In this document: piece by piece, positions 25,348 through 34,232 of the stretch
Layout of the letters: each line of letters begins with the position of its first letter
How positions within the stretch are numbered: position 1 is the first letter of the stretch
Source of the DNA: Nitrobacter vulgaris
GTDB lineage: Bacteria > Pseudomonadota > Alphaproteobacteria > Rhizobiales > Xanthobacteraceae
DNA: 52,500 bases
Assembly: GCF_002028545.1 (NCBI RefSeq)
Contig: NZ_MWPQ01000010.1
Coordinates: forward strand, 1-52,500
Reading direction: 5' to 3'
The notes under the pieces: generated by a model
What the model was told of the DNA's origin: nothing
Databases searched by the model: none
What the model saw: the letters and a program-made list of their open reading frames with translations, nothing else
Program-made: the position numbers and the translations under genes

Positions 25348-27702
25348 TCAGAATCCCAACGGCAGATCGTGTGCGACCGGCGGACGATTGTATCGGGGAG
25401 TTCGTCGCCCCGGCGGCCATGCCAGGCCGCTATAGGGGACACCGTCGCGTGACAATTGCGGATTGTAAGCCGGGTCGTCGTTCAGCCGTTCGCCCCAGCG
25501 CGCACGAAGCAGATTGAGTTCGTGTTCGAACCGGCTTCGCCGGTCGGCGCGATGATCGCTACCCCGGCTGGCGGACTCTGCGTGAATCAGTTTCGCGTAT
25601 GGTGTCAAGACGATGCGCTTGCCGACCTCGCGCAGCCGCAGGCAATAGTCGACATCGTTGAGCGCCACCGCGAAGCGGTCCTCGTCCATTCCGCCGACGG
25701 CGAGATAGTCGTTTCGTCGGGTTACAAGGCAAGCCGCGGTCACTGCGCTGCATTCGTGCGCCACAAGAAGCTGATCGAGAAAGCCCGGGTCATCGCTGAA
25801 CCGGTCCGTAAAGGCATGCGCAACCGAAAAGTTCATGCCCAACACCACGCCACCGTGCTGGACGACGTCACCGGGCCAGGTCAGCAGCGCGCCGACCGCG
25901 CCGACGTCCGGCTCGCCAAGACGCGTGAGCATCTCCTCGAGCCAGTCATCGGAACTCGCCTCGATGTCATTGTTGAGCAGGCACAAGATGTCGCTGTCGA
26001 GCGTTGCGGCGGCCTGATTGTTGAGCCGTGCGAAATTGAACGGCCCCTCGATCCGCAATGTTCGAATGCCGCGTCGTGACAGATCGGAAAGAAAGTCAAT
26101 AGTCTGCGGCTGCGCGCTGTCGTTGTCGACAACAAGGATATCGGCGTGGCAGCGTTCAACGGCAGGCGCGATGGTCTCAAGGCAACGTCGCAGGAGAGAA
26201 ACGCGGTCGCGCGTCGGGATGATCACCGTCACGCGCTGTTTGGAGAGCGGTCGTTTGATTCGAACCGCCGGAAAAAAATTGCCGGTCCGCTGGGTCACGT
26301 TTGCATGGATTCCGCGCGCCCGCAGGTGCGACTGGCTTGCCGCGGACAGCAGCGCACCAGCTGTGGTTCGGTCGAGCTTTGGCATGGTCGCCAATGCCCC
26401 CGGCAAGTGAAGGATATCTGTTCGCAGAGGACCGATTTGATCCAGCAGGCTGTTGAAAAGGCGGTAGAGGTTATTCGGCCGCGCCGTCTCGATGGCCGCA
26501 AATAATGCCTTACGCCGGACTGCGAACAGGTGGGCGCAATAGCCTTGTTCCAGCAACCTTTCGTAATCGAACGCTGGAAAAGCAAGCGGCCAGAGGCGAC
26601 CGTCGTCAGTGAGAAAGTCAAGGTCACCGTACAAAGCTAATGCATCAGGATGGGAGTCGAACGCAGCCGCGATGCGTGCAAGAGCGGTTCGTTCCAGCGA
26701 CACGCCCGCCATGGTCGCGACGATGTAGTCCGCATCGGGTGCGGCGTCCTCGAGAAACTCCAGCATGGCGTCGCTATCGATCGACAGCGGCTGGCCGTCG
26801 ATTGCGCCAGCGGTCCAATTCTCGTGGCTTTGCGCTTCGAGGCTGGCGAGCGTCTGTTGGGTGCCGGAGCTTCCAGCGATCACGACAGCCAGCCGAAGCG
26901 GGCTTGGCTGAGGCTCCGGTAACGGAAAGCGCTCGCGCCAGTCGGCATAGTCATGCAACGGCAGCGAGGCTGGAATAAGCCGGTCATAAAGTTTACCGCG
27001 CAACCGCTCAGCGGCATAGCCGCCGATGACATCAATCATTCCGGCTAGGCCGTCGGGAAACGCCACAAAGGTGGCTGCTGCCGGAATTTGTTCGCCATCC
27101 TCTTTCCGCAGCAGGATTCGATGGACTCTTCCGTCGGCGAGACGTTGCGGGACGTGGAAATCGAATGCGCGAACGTTGCGGGACGCACCTCCTTCGGCAT
27201 CGCCACCGATGTGCGTCCAGGCCGTGGCGCGGACCTGCGCGACGGACTCCCCGTCGACGATTGCTTCCAGAGTGACGACGATCTCGCTATCGATCCACCC
27301 TTGGAAGTGCAGGCCGCCCAACCAGCGCAGCTTGCAGGTCGGGCGAAGATCGGCTCGAAACGTCGTGTCATTCTCAAGGTCTATGGGATTGCCGACGGGA
27401 GTTCCGAGATTGGCGAGTCGCGCCGAAAGATGACGCGCGGCATGGAGCAGTTCGATGTCAATGCTCACAGCGAATCCGCAAGTGTTACTTCGGTCTAGCT
27501 CAGAGCATTCCGGCGCGAACGCGGCGGCGTAAGCAGTCTTCAGCACTAGGCCGTCGAGGAGGATTTCGATCGTGAAGCGGTGTTCCGGCGCATCCGGATC
27601 GAACACGAAACCGGACACGGTACCGTCGTCGCCGAGTGCGAGCCGGCTGATCAGCTTTGGCTTGGTGATCTGTGCCTTGCGAGCCCGGATGACACGCGTC
27701 AT
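25348..27702 (-). CDS. Large family 2 glycosyltransferase
   Basis: This protein is about 784 residues. The first 250 residues are beta-rich and not recognisable (GFVFDPDAPEHRFTIEILLDG, then LRWLGGLHFQGWIDSE). A degenerate GT2-like segment follows at about 270-470 (LRLAVVIAGSSGTQQTLASLEAQ, ALYGDLDFL). A complete GT2 domain from about 490 has RVTVIIPTRDRVSLLRRCLE, ILVVDNDS, FARLNNQAAA, CLLNNDIEAS (metal site) and LNDVDYCLRLREVGKRIVLTPYAKLIHAES. That end is typical of O-antigen/rhamnan-type transferases. The start is ATG 27702, two bases after the stop of the upstream gene; GTG 27723 is an alternative. It is the last gene of the three-gene minus-strand operon. Confidence 0.87.
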   Translation of the reverse strand: MTRVIRARKAQITKPKLISRLALGDDGTVSGFVFDPDAPEHRFTIEILLDGLVLKTAYAAAFAPECSELDRSNTCGFAVSIDIELLHAARHLSARLANLGTPVGNPIDLENDTTFRADLRPTCKLRWLGGLHFQGWIDSEIVVTLEAIVDGESVAQVRATAWTHIGGDAEGGASRNVRAFDFHVPQRLADGRVHRILLRKEDGEQIPAAATFVAFPDGLAGMIDVIGGYAAERLRGKLYDRLIPASLPLHDYADWRERFPLPEPQPSPLRLAVVIAGSSGTQQTLASLEAQSHENWTAGAIDGQPLSIDSDAMLEFLEDAAPDADYIVATMAGVSLERTALARIAAAFDSHPDALALYGDLDFLTDDGRLWPLAFPAFDYERLLEQGYCAHLFAVRRKALFAAIETARPNNLYRLFNSLLDQIGPLRTDILHLPGALATMPKLDRTTAGALLSAASQSHLRARGIHANVTQRTGNFFPAVRIKRPLSKQRVTVIIPTRDRVSLLRRCLETIAPAVERCHADILVVDNDSAQPQTIDFLSDLSRRGIRTLRIEGPFNFARLNNQAAATLDSDILCLLNNDIEASSDDWLEEMLTRLGEPDVGAVGALLTWPGDVVQHGGVVLGMNFSVAHAFTDRFSDDPGFLDQLLVAHECSAVTAACLVTRRNDYLAVGGMDEDRFAVALNDVDYCLRLREVGKRIVLTPYAKLIHAESASRGSDHRADRRSRFEHELNLLRARWGERLNDDPAYNPQLSRDGVPYSGLAWPPGRRTPRYNRPPVAHDLPLGF

Positions 27703-27704
27703 GT

Positions 27705-30185
27705 CTAGGACAGTCCGGCCCACGCGATAACGGCATCGATAAATTCCTCCTCGTCCGCGTTTGCCGGGATGGCAAGATCGCCCTTTCGCGGTTTGACCGA
27801 TCCGGCTGACCAGTCGCGGTATGCGACAGGTATCGAGGCTCGTCTTGCAGTCTCGATCAGAGGATGGCCGAATGCCGGTTCGTCAAAATCCGTCAACAGC
27901 CAGCCAGGGTTATGTGGCGCCAGCACATCGCCGATCTCACTGGCTGCGATCCTGCCAGTAACGAAGACATTCGTGCAGGACATCAGACGCTCATCGTCAC
28001 AGGTCACGCCGGCAACAACGATCGACCGTCGCAAGTCATCGACCAAACGTCGTATCAAGCGGAAGGATGCGGGGGATGGCTCGGACGGCACGATGGCAAC
28101 CGATCGACTCGCGCCATGGATCGGCTCCACGGTCAGCGGGCGGGTCGGCCAATCCTGAAGGACGATTTTGCGTTCGGGCCAGCGAGCCTTCGCAAACGCC
28201 TGGGCGTTCTTTCCGGGAACAAAAAGCTGAGTCTCATCGGGAAGCGACGTGATCGCTTCGCTCAAGGTCCCTGCCGTAAGCCACGGATGGATGGGAAGAC
28301 CAAGTTTCCGTATCAGATCAATCAGCTGAGGTAATGGGTTCGGCTCGAAAACTTCGACGCGCTCGGGGTGCAGCCGTGTGATGATGGCAGCTGCCTCGGT
28401 GGCGCCTGTCTCAGTGCCGACATTCAACTGAATGGCTTGTGGGCTGCTCCCATCTGCGGCTCTGACATGAATGACATCCCGTTCGCGCGACAGGAAAATC
28501 GCACGCTCGCCACGCTCGCCGAGGTGGCGTGCCCGCTCCTCAGCAACGGCAAATCTCCGTCGATTGCCGAGAATCAGAACGGACGGCTGGCAGGGCCATG
28601 TTAACGCCCGGTCGAGCTTCGCACGCGCCGGTCGCAACGGATCAGCGATCTCGAATGCGCGACATTCCCGCCGATAATCGGGAAATCGCTGGTCAAGCAC
28701 CTCCAGATTGCGAAGCACCAAACGTCGCTTTTCGTGCTGGAAGGATTTCGAGCCGTGATGCCCGACATAGACTGACGGCGCGCAGACGTTACGAAAACCC
28801 TTGCCGCGGGCGCGCAAGCAGAGATCGACGTCCTCAAGATAGCCTCGTTCGAAGTTTTCCGATAGCGCGCCAATGGCCTTGAGACAGTCGCGCGTGACAT
28901 AGAGACAAAAGCCAATGCCGCTCGGCACGTCGGTGACATCACCGGCATTGGCGATGCTCGCGATCCGGTTGATCTCAAGAATTCCTTCATAGCTTTGCAT
29001 CGGATTGACATTGTTCGGTACTGGAAACGAAAAAATGTCACCGTTGTTCGACAAGGGAGTGACTGTTCCAATATCCGGTGTGGAACGCGCTACGTCCGCC
29101 AGTCTCTCAACGAAGTCCGGCGGCACAATGGTGTCCGAATTGAGCAGAACGACGTCGCCCGCCAGTACGTTCTCCAGCGCGCGATTGATCGCGCCGACGA
29201 AGCCGAGATTGCTCTCGTTCACGAGGAGATCGATCGTCCCTCGGGCGGCAAGCTCGCTGAGATAGCGCCGCAACTCCGGTTCAGGGCTGGTATCGTCGAT
29301 TGCCAGGATACGAAAAGAAAGTTTCCCGGTCGTATTCGATGCGCGTGCCTTGATGAGACTGTCAAAACAGTCCAGCGTCGCCGCTACGTCCCGGTAAACC
29401 GGAACGATAACGGTGGGTGGCGAGGTGTCGGATCGGGACGCGGTTGAGCGGCACGCTTGGCTTGGCAGGTCAGGTGGTGAAGACAGGTTGGGAGCCAGCC
29501 GTCGAACCCGGAAGATCTCGCCGTCGCATGTCAGCGTCAGCGTCTGAGGCGCTCGCGACGTTGGACGCCGAACCAGGAACGCTGCTGCCTGAACGTCCAC
29601 GCTGGCCAAGGGGTGAAACGGGTCGGGCTCGAGCTGGCTGATCAGTGCGCCGTTTTCGACCCCCACGCTCACTTCTACGGCGTTCGCTGTGGTCCACGCG
29701 ATCCAGCCGGTCACGTGGTTGTCAAATACCGAATAGGCAGCCCAATGCCGATACCCCGCTTGTCGGAGTTCCTCAATGGCAAGGCGCAGGACTGCCGGAT
29801 TGCTGTCGCGGCCGATCAGATCGGCGGCTGCGGTGCGCCGTCGATCGTCGGTGGCCCAGGCAAACATTCTGCGGTTGGCGGCAAGATCGGATGGATCGAC
29901 GAGGAGCGCTTCGGCGAGATCAGCCATGGCCGCTTCCTTGCGTTCGAGTCTCCAGTTCGCCTCCGCGCGGAGAACGAAGCAATGTGCAGCCGATGATGGA
30001 TCGACCCGGCAACGTCTGTCCGCGTATTTGAATGCAGCAAAATAGTCCTTAGCCGTTAACGCTTGCGCGGCCATGCGTTCGAGCATGACATACGAGGAAT
30101 ATGCAGCACGGTCCTGATTGTCAGTGACGGGACCGAGAACCATCTGCCGGTGTCCTGACAAGTTGGCGCTTGGCCGGAGCTTCAA
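27705..30185 (-). CDS. TPR-containing family 2 glycosyltransferase with extra C-terminal domain
   Basis: This protein has 826 residues. About 35-115 are TPR-like helices (ALTAKDYFAAFKYADRRCRVDP, CFVLRAEANWRLERKEAAMADLAEALLVDP). Around 255-515 is a GT2 domain: PTVIVPVYRDVAATLDCFDSL, RILAIDDTSPEPEL, LVNESNLGFVGAINRAL, VVLLNSDTIVPPDF (metal site), and ERGYLEDVDLCLRARGKGFRNVCAPSVYVGHHGSKSF. The remaining 300 residues resemble the Rossmann-like halves of GT4 transferases (LILGNRRRFAVAEERARHL, LFVPGKNAQAFAKARWPERKIVL) but lack a clear ExxxxxxxE. It lies 48 bases downstream of the unknown gene starting at 31121, in the same operon. Confidence 0.87.
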   Translation of the reverse strand: MKLRPSANLSGHRQMVLGPVTDNQDRAAYSSYVMLERMAAQALTAKDYFAAFKYADRRCRVDPSSAAHCFVLRAEANWRLERKEAAMADLAEALLVDPSDLAANRRMFAWATDDRRRTAAADLIGRDSNPAVLRLAIEELRQAGYRHWAAYSVFDNHVTGWIAWTTANAVEVSVGVENGALISQLEPDPFHPLASVDVQAAAFLVRRPTSRAPQTLTLTCDGEIFRVRRLAPNLSSPPDLPSQACRSTASRSDTSPPTVIVPVYRDVAATLDCFDSLIKARASNTTGKLSFRILAIDDTSPEPELRRYLSELAARGTIDLLVNESNLGFVGAINRALENVLAGDVVLLNSDTIVPPDFVERLADVARSTPDIGTVTPLSNNGDIFSFPVPNNVNPMQSYEGILEINRIASIANAGDVTDVPSGIGFCLYVTRDCLKAIGALSENFERGYLEDVDLCLRARGKGFRNVCAPSVYVGHHGSKSFQHEKRRLVLRNLEVLDQRFPDYRRECRAFEIADPLRPARAKLDRALTWPCQPSVLILGNRRRFAVAEERARHLGERGERAIFLSRERDVIHVRAADGSSPQAIQLNVGTETGATEAAAIITRLHPERVEVFEPNPLPQLIDLIRKLGLPIHPWLTAGTLSEAITSLPDETQLFVPGKNAQAFAKARWPERKIVLQDWPTRPLTVEPIHGASRSVAIVPSEPSPASFRLIRRLVDDLRRSIVVAGVTCDDERLMSCTNVFVTGRIAASEIGDVLAPHNPGWLLTDFDEPAFGHPLIETARRASIPVAYRDWSAGSVKPRKGDLAIPANADEEEFIDAVIAWAGLS

Positions 30186-30233
30186 ATCCGCAGCCGGCCT
30201 CCAGCGCGCAATCCGAAAAGCGATGATCGGCTT

Positions 30234-31121
30234 CTATCTGGCGGCGCCCGCCTGACGCTGCTGGCTGCGGAAGACCCGCACTCGTGCTGAACCGGCAGAC
30301 TTGCGTGGTATTGCAGACGTTGCAACCACCTCCGCAGGCGCACTACGCTCGATCCCGATGCGAATGCCGACCAGGGGTTCGCGGCTGGTCGGACCCGATA
30401 AAACCACGCGCTTGCCAACTGCGCGGAGAGTGGGCGCATTTAAAAAACCTGCCTCGGCCACAAACTTCAGTTCATCGGTGCCGCTCATCTCGAGAACCAC
30501 GCCAGTAAGGGGCAGGGCCCGGCCGCGCGTGCCTGCATAGGTGCCGAGCGGCACCATCTTGCCGCTGCCAGTCTGACCGTTGGCGAACTGGACCGCGTAA
30601 CGTATATCGATGCTCGCAGGTTTGTCCGGCCATTCCAGCGCCACGCCTTCCACGCGAGACGGCGCGGCCGGACCAGCGATCCACGCATCCGGACCGACGA
30701 CAATGTCGCCGCGGCCTGCAACGTGGCCGAGCACCTTCAGACCTTCCGTTGCAACATGCAGCCCCACGCCGTTGCCTGGACTTGCCGCGTCGGGAATTCG
30801 TCCGGCCTGGATCTGTTCGACGCGCACGATGGCAGATTGTGATCCTCCAGGTCTTGTCGGCCGGACCTGAACCTGCAAAGTCGCGGGTGTGTTAATCCGC
30901 ACGACCAGTCCAGAATTGGGACTGTATAAAATCGGCTCGGTCGCGTCTGGATGCAGAATGATCTCCATGCGCCGCTCATGCCCCTCGGCCGGCGCGACGA
31001 TTACGCGAGGTGGCGAGACGGAGTCGTCGGCGCTTTTGTAATTGATGAAGAAAAGTCCGCGGTCGAGACTCAGTTTTTTTTGTTGCTCAGTCTCGTTCGT
31101 CATCCCCCGAAACAAATCCAC
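30234..31121 (-). CDS. Unknown protein leading the glycosyltransferase operon
   Basis: I do not recognise this 295-residue protein. It has no signal peptide or membrane segment. Much of it reads as beta-strands (RVIVAPAEGHERRMEIILHP, SGLVVRINTPATLQVQVRP, KVLGHVAGRGDIVVGPDAWIAGP), suggesting a beta-sandwich or carbohydrate-binding module. The C-terminus is basic. I chose GTG 31121 because GAGGGAG lies seven bases upstream; the in-frame ATG at 31103 has a poor ribosome site. It is first in the operon with two large glycosyltransferases, so a role in the same glycan (for example chain length or attachment) is plausible but unproven. Confidence 0.7.
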   Translation of the reverse strand: MDLFRGMTNETEQQKKLSLDRGLFFINYKSADDSVSPPRVIVAPAEGHERRMEIILHPDATEPILYSPNSGLVVRINTPATLQVQVRPTRPGGSQSAIVRVEQIQAGRIPDAASPGNGVGLHVATEGLKVLGHVAGRGDIVVGPDAWIAGPAAPSRVEGVALEWPDKPASIDIRYAVQFANGQTGSGKMVPLGTYAGTRGRALPLTGVVLEMSGTDELKFVAEAGFLNAPTLRAVGKRVVLSGPTSREPLVGIRIGIERSAPAEVVATSAIPRKSAGSARVRVFRSQQRQAGAAR

Positions 31122-31895
31122 CAGCCATCTCCCTCAATTGTGCCAATTCGTCATGCACCACCGGCTGTCTTAGAAAACCCGCTATCGTGAAATCAGCGGG
31201 CAGACGATCAAAACCGCGACGCAACCACTATAGACGTCATTTCCGTTCTCAAGTTGTCGATCCCGCGATTGCCGTCCCTCTGAGAAAACGAAACGGCCGG
31301 AATACATCAGTTTCTCTCCGAGATACCGATGCGAATCATGTTCCTAGTGGCAGTCGTGGTGAGCACATGGCTCCAGTAAATGATCAGGCCAACAAGGTCG
31401 TCGATTTCGTAGGCGAAAGAGATCGCCGGATGTCCTCAGCCTCCACACTCAGCGATGCGGCCATCTTGCGCAATCTGTCGTTCTCGTCTTTCAGCAGTAT
31501 GATGGAGTCAGCGATGCTGTCGACGGAATCCGGAATATCCTCAACGCTGCTCAAATCCGGGTGCGGAATCTGCGGAAGATAATCGGAAACATGTTGTGTA
31601 AATTTGAGCCTCATCGCGAATGTCCCGCGCTAGCCATATTTATGGGTGATACGGCGACTTCGTTATCCGTGTCCATCCGGTCTCGACTATTCGACGACTT
31701 TTAGGGCAGGAAGATGTCAGACGGAAGTGAAAGCTGAATGAACAAGCCTCGAGTCATTTGGAACTTGTCAACGTGCAAACATTTAGACGAGATTGTCTCG
31801 AAGGCATCGACGATGAGAAGGGACCGGAGATGGAAAGCCTTTCTAAGTAGCGATACGCATGCTTTAGCGCGATCCTGACCAGAGATATCACGCCG
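31122..31895. other. Divergent intergenic region with one small frame
   Basis: This gap separates the minus-strand transferase operon from the plus-strand GT4 gene. Apart from the 76-codon minus-strand frame listed separately I see no gene. The part 31640-31890 is comparatively AT-rich and should contain the GT4 promoter. No CATAACA/TGTTATG operator is present here. Confidence 0.4.
31384..31614 (-). CDS. Small acidic coiled-coil protein (hypothetical)
   Basis: This 76-codon frame reads like a real protein rather than a shadow. It is acidic, with SVEDIPDSVDSIADSIILLKDENDRLRK as a heptad-patterned helix and a Ser/Thr-rich tail. GGGA lies nine bases before the ATG. No known family comes to mind. 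It sits alone in the intergenic region between two glycosyltransferase units and could be a small regulator or assembly factor. Confidence 0.45.
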   Translation of the reverse strand: MRLKFTQHVSDYLPQIPHPDLSSVEDIPDSVDSIADSIILLKDENDRLRKMAASLSVEAEDIRRSLSPTKSTTLLA

Positions 31896-33257
31896 ATGAA
31901 AATTTTATTCGTGCATAATAATTTCCCGGCGCAGTACCGAAATCTCGCGGCGGCGTTAGCGAGTGAGTCAGGATTTGAACTCGCCGCGATTGGTGCATCG
32001 AATGCGCAGCCGATGCCTTCGGTCAAGTTGATTAAATATGCTCTGCATGACGCTGACGTTTCGGGCACGCATCCGTTTGCCAGACGTTTCGATCTTGAAT
32101 GTCGTCGCGCTGAGCAGGTGCTTTACAGCCTTTCAACACTGGCGACATCGGGATTTACGCCGGATGTCATCCTTGCCCATCCCGGATGGGGCGAAACGCT
32201 GCCGTTGCGCACCATGTTTCCCAAGGCGCGGCAAGTGGTCTATTGCGAGTTCTTCTACGGCGCCGAAGGTCGCGACATCGGCTTCGATCCGGAATTCCCA
32301 ATCTCGGGCCTGGATGGCCATATCGGGTTGCAGCTCAAGAACGCGACGACCTTGCTTGCATTAGCTGATTGCGATGTCGGAATTTCGCCGACAAATTGGC
32401 AGCAGTCGACTTTTCCAAGGCATTATCAAAGCAAGATCGAAGTTATTCACGAGGGGATCGATACATCGCGCGTGCGACCTGATCCCCAGGCGCGTCTGAT
32501 GCTTCCAAACGGCCGTCAAGTCGGCCGCTCGGATGAAATCGTGACATTTGTCGTGCGTAACCTGGAGCCGCTTAGGGGTTACCATATCTTCATGCGCGCG
32601 CTTCCGGAAATATTGAGGCGGCGGCCCAACGCACAGATTGTCATTATCGGCAGGGATGGATTGTCGTATGGCCTTCCTCCGCCGGCGGGCAGCAATTGGA
32701 AGTCGATTTTTCTGCAGGAGGTGCGCGATCGGATCGACATGTCGCGCGTTCATTTCATGGGCGGAGTTCCGTACAGCACTTTTATTGCGGCACTTCAGGT
32801 GTCATCTGCGCATGTCTATCTGACGTATCCCTTCGTGCTGTCGTGGTCTGCGCTGGAAGCGATGAGCGCCGGCTGCCTGGTGATAGGGTCGGATACCCCG
32901 CCTGTGCGTGAAGTCATCAGTTCCGGAGACAACGGCCTGCTGGTTCCTTTTTTCGCGGTCGATGAAGTGGCTGCGCGGGTCGTTGAGGCGCTTCAGGAAC
33001 CCGATCGGTTTTACGCCATCAGAGAGGCTGCCCGGCAATTTGTCGTCGAGCATTTCGACGCGGAGCGGGTATGCCTGCCGCAAATGCGTCAGCTTCTCGA
33101 CCTCAAGGAATCCCCATCATCGGCGGCTGCCCGACGAAACGTCTGGAGAGGACGCTCGGCGTCGGAATGGCCTAAAGCCGCCCGACGCTCCCGCAAATCT
33201 ATATCGCCGCCCAAGGTGGAATGGTCAGACGAAGGCTGTTCCGGCCGGACTGGCTGA
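31896..33257 (+). CDS. Family 4 glycosyltransferase
   Basis: This 453-residue GT-B fold protein starts MKILFVHNNFPAQYRNLAAAL, the usual N-terminal strand and loop of GT4. It has PGWGETLPLRTMFPKARQVVYCEFFY and WQQSTFPRHYQSKIEVIHEGIDT. The C-terminal Rossmann domain has VTFVVRNLEPLRGYHIFMRALPEIL, the nucleotide-sugar loop and SALEAMSAGCLVIGSDTPPVREVI (the ExxxxxxxE region). The last 40 residues are basic and low in complexity. It probably extends the polysaccharide made by this cluster; donor and acceptor are unknown. It is the last glycan gene before the housekeeping region. Confidence 0.9.
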   Translation: MKILFVHNNFPAQYRNLAAALASESGFELAAIGASNAQPMPSVKLIKYALHDADVSGTHPFARRFDLECRRAEQVLYSLSTLATSGFTPDVILAHPGWGETLPLRTMFPKARQVVYCEFFYGAEGRDIGFDPEFPISGLDGHIGLQLKNATTLLALADCDVGISPTNWQQSTFPRHYQSKIEVIHEGIDTSRVRPDPQARLMLPNGRQVGRSDEIVTFVVRNLEPLRGYHIFMRALPEILRRRPNAQIVIIGRDGLSYGLPPPAGSNWKSIFLQEVRDRIDMSRVHFMGGVPYSTFIAALQVSSAHVYLTYPFVLSWSALEAMSAGCLVIGSDTPPVREVISSGDNGLLVPFFAVDEVAARVVEALQEPDRFYAIREAARQFVVEHFDAERVCLPQMRQLLDLKESPSSAAARRNVWRGRSASEWPKAARRSRKSISPPKVEWSDEGCSGRTG

Positions 33258-33293
33258 GACCATGAATGGAAATAATTTTGATGGATTTGAAAG

Positions 33294-33322
33294 AAGAGTC
33301 GTTCTGAAAAAGAGTCGTTCTG
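33294..33322 (+). repeat. Short direct repeat between GT4 and cbbY-like genes
   Basis: AAGAGTCGTTCTG occurs twice, at 33294-33306 and 33310-33322, with a 16-base period, followed by a T-run at about 33332. It lies between two convergent genes. It may be a local duplication without function. Confidence 0.6.
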
Positions 33323-33376
33323 GTGAATGCGCTTTTTTTATTCGTTCTAAAATCATCGACGAGAGAATCTCTCCGA

Positions 33377-34126
33377 TCACATATCCGATTTATTTTCAGG
33401 CATGTCTGAAATGTGAGTGAAGTCATCGATCGTAAGAGCCGCGCCTGAAAAGTCATCGTCGCTGAAATAAGCGCTGCGTGAAATCAGGACAGGAATTCCC
33501 GCGGCCGATGCCGAAGCGAGACCATTGCCGGAATCTTCGATAGCAAGGCATTGCGATCCCGGCAGGTCCAGTTGGGAAAGAACCTTGAGATAGACGTCCG
33601 GTGCAGGCTTCTTGTTACGCACCTCGTCTCCGGCGACAATAGCCACAAACCACTGTGCCCAGTCCTTGCCCAGCGAGACTGTCAGCAACGCATCGATATT
33701 GTCGCGCGAGGTCGTGGTCGCAATCGCCAGAGGCTGCGCGCGCTTTCGTGCCGCGGATAACAGGGCGTGAATGCCCGGCCGAAGCGAACAGCCGCCATTG
33801 GTTACCAATTCGGCGTATAGCCTGGTTTTTGCTTGATGTAATTCCGCGATCTCGCGATCCGACAGCTGTGGAGAAGCTCCATTTCGCGACGCGTCGAATG
33901 CGCGGATACGTTCCTTTCCACCTGTCACTCGCAGCAAGTCCTTGTAGAGGGTGCGGTCCCAGCACCAATCAAGGCCAGCTTCGGCGAATGCGGTATTGAA
34001 GGCCTTGCGATGAGCCTCCTCCGTTTCGGCGAGCGTCCCGTCGACATCGAAGATCAAGGCGCTTGCCTGAACGATCAACGCTCTTACGTCGTCCAGCGGA
34101 ATATTATTGGCAGACGCTTCGCTCAT
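33377..34126 (-). CDS. CbbY-like HAD phosphatase
   Basis: This is a HAD-superfamily phosphatase of the CbbY/phosphoglucomutase-like group. Motif I DVDGTLAETEEAHRKAF carries the nucleophile Asp and is the CbbY hallmark. The helical cap covers about residues 40-110. Motif II is ATTTSRD, motif III includes KKPAPDVYLKVL, and motif IV is CLAIEDSGNGLASA. Length is 249 residues. In autotrophic proteobacteria CbbY removes the Rubisco inhibitor xylulose-1,5-bisphosphate. No cbb operon is in this window, so a general sugar-phosphate phosphatase is equally possible. Confidence 0.85.
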   Translation of the reverse strand: MSEASANNIPLDDVRALIVQASALIFDVDGTLAETEEAHRKAFNTAFAEAGLDWCWDRTLYKDLLRVTGGKERIRAFDASRNGASPQLSDREIAELHQAKTRLYAELVTNGGCSLRPGIHALLSAARKRAQPLAIATTTSRDNIDALLTVSLGKDWAQWFVAIVAGDEVRNKKPAPDVYLKVLSQLDLPGSQCLAIEDSGNGLASASAAGIPVLISRSAYFSDDDFSGAALTIDDFTHISDMPENKSDM

Positions 34127-34232
34127 TCCATTTCACCGGGAGGCAGATCGCAGACAATCATGCGATAGATGTGTGTCTCCGCAGCTGTCGCCGCAGACTC
34201 GTTGCAGACAGCGAAACTTCGGCGCCTGATAT

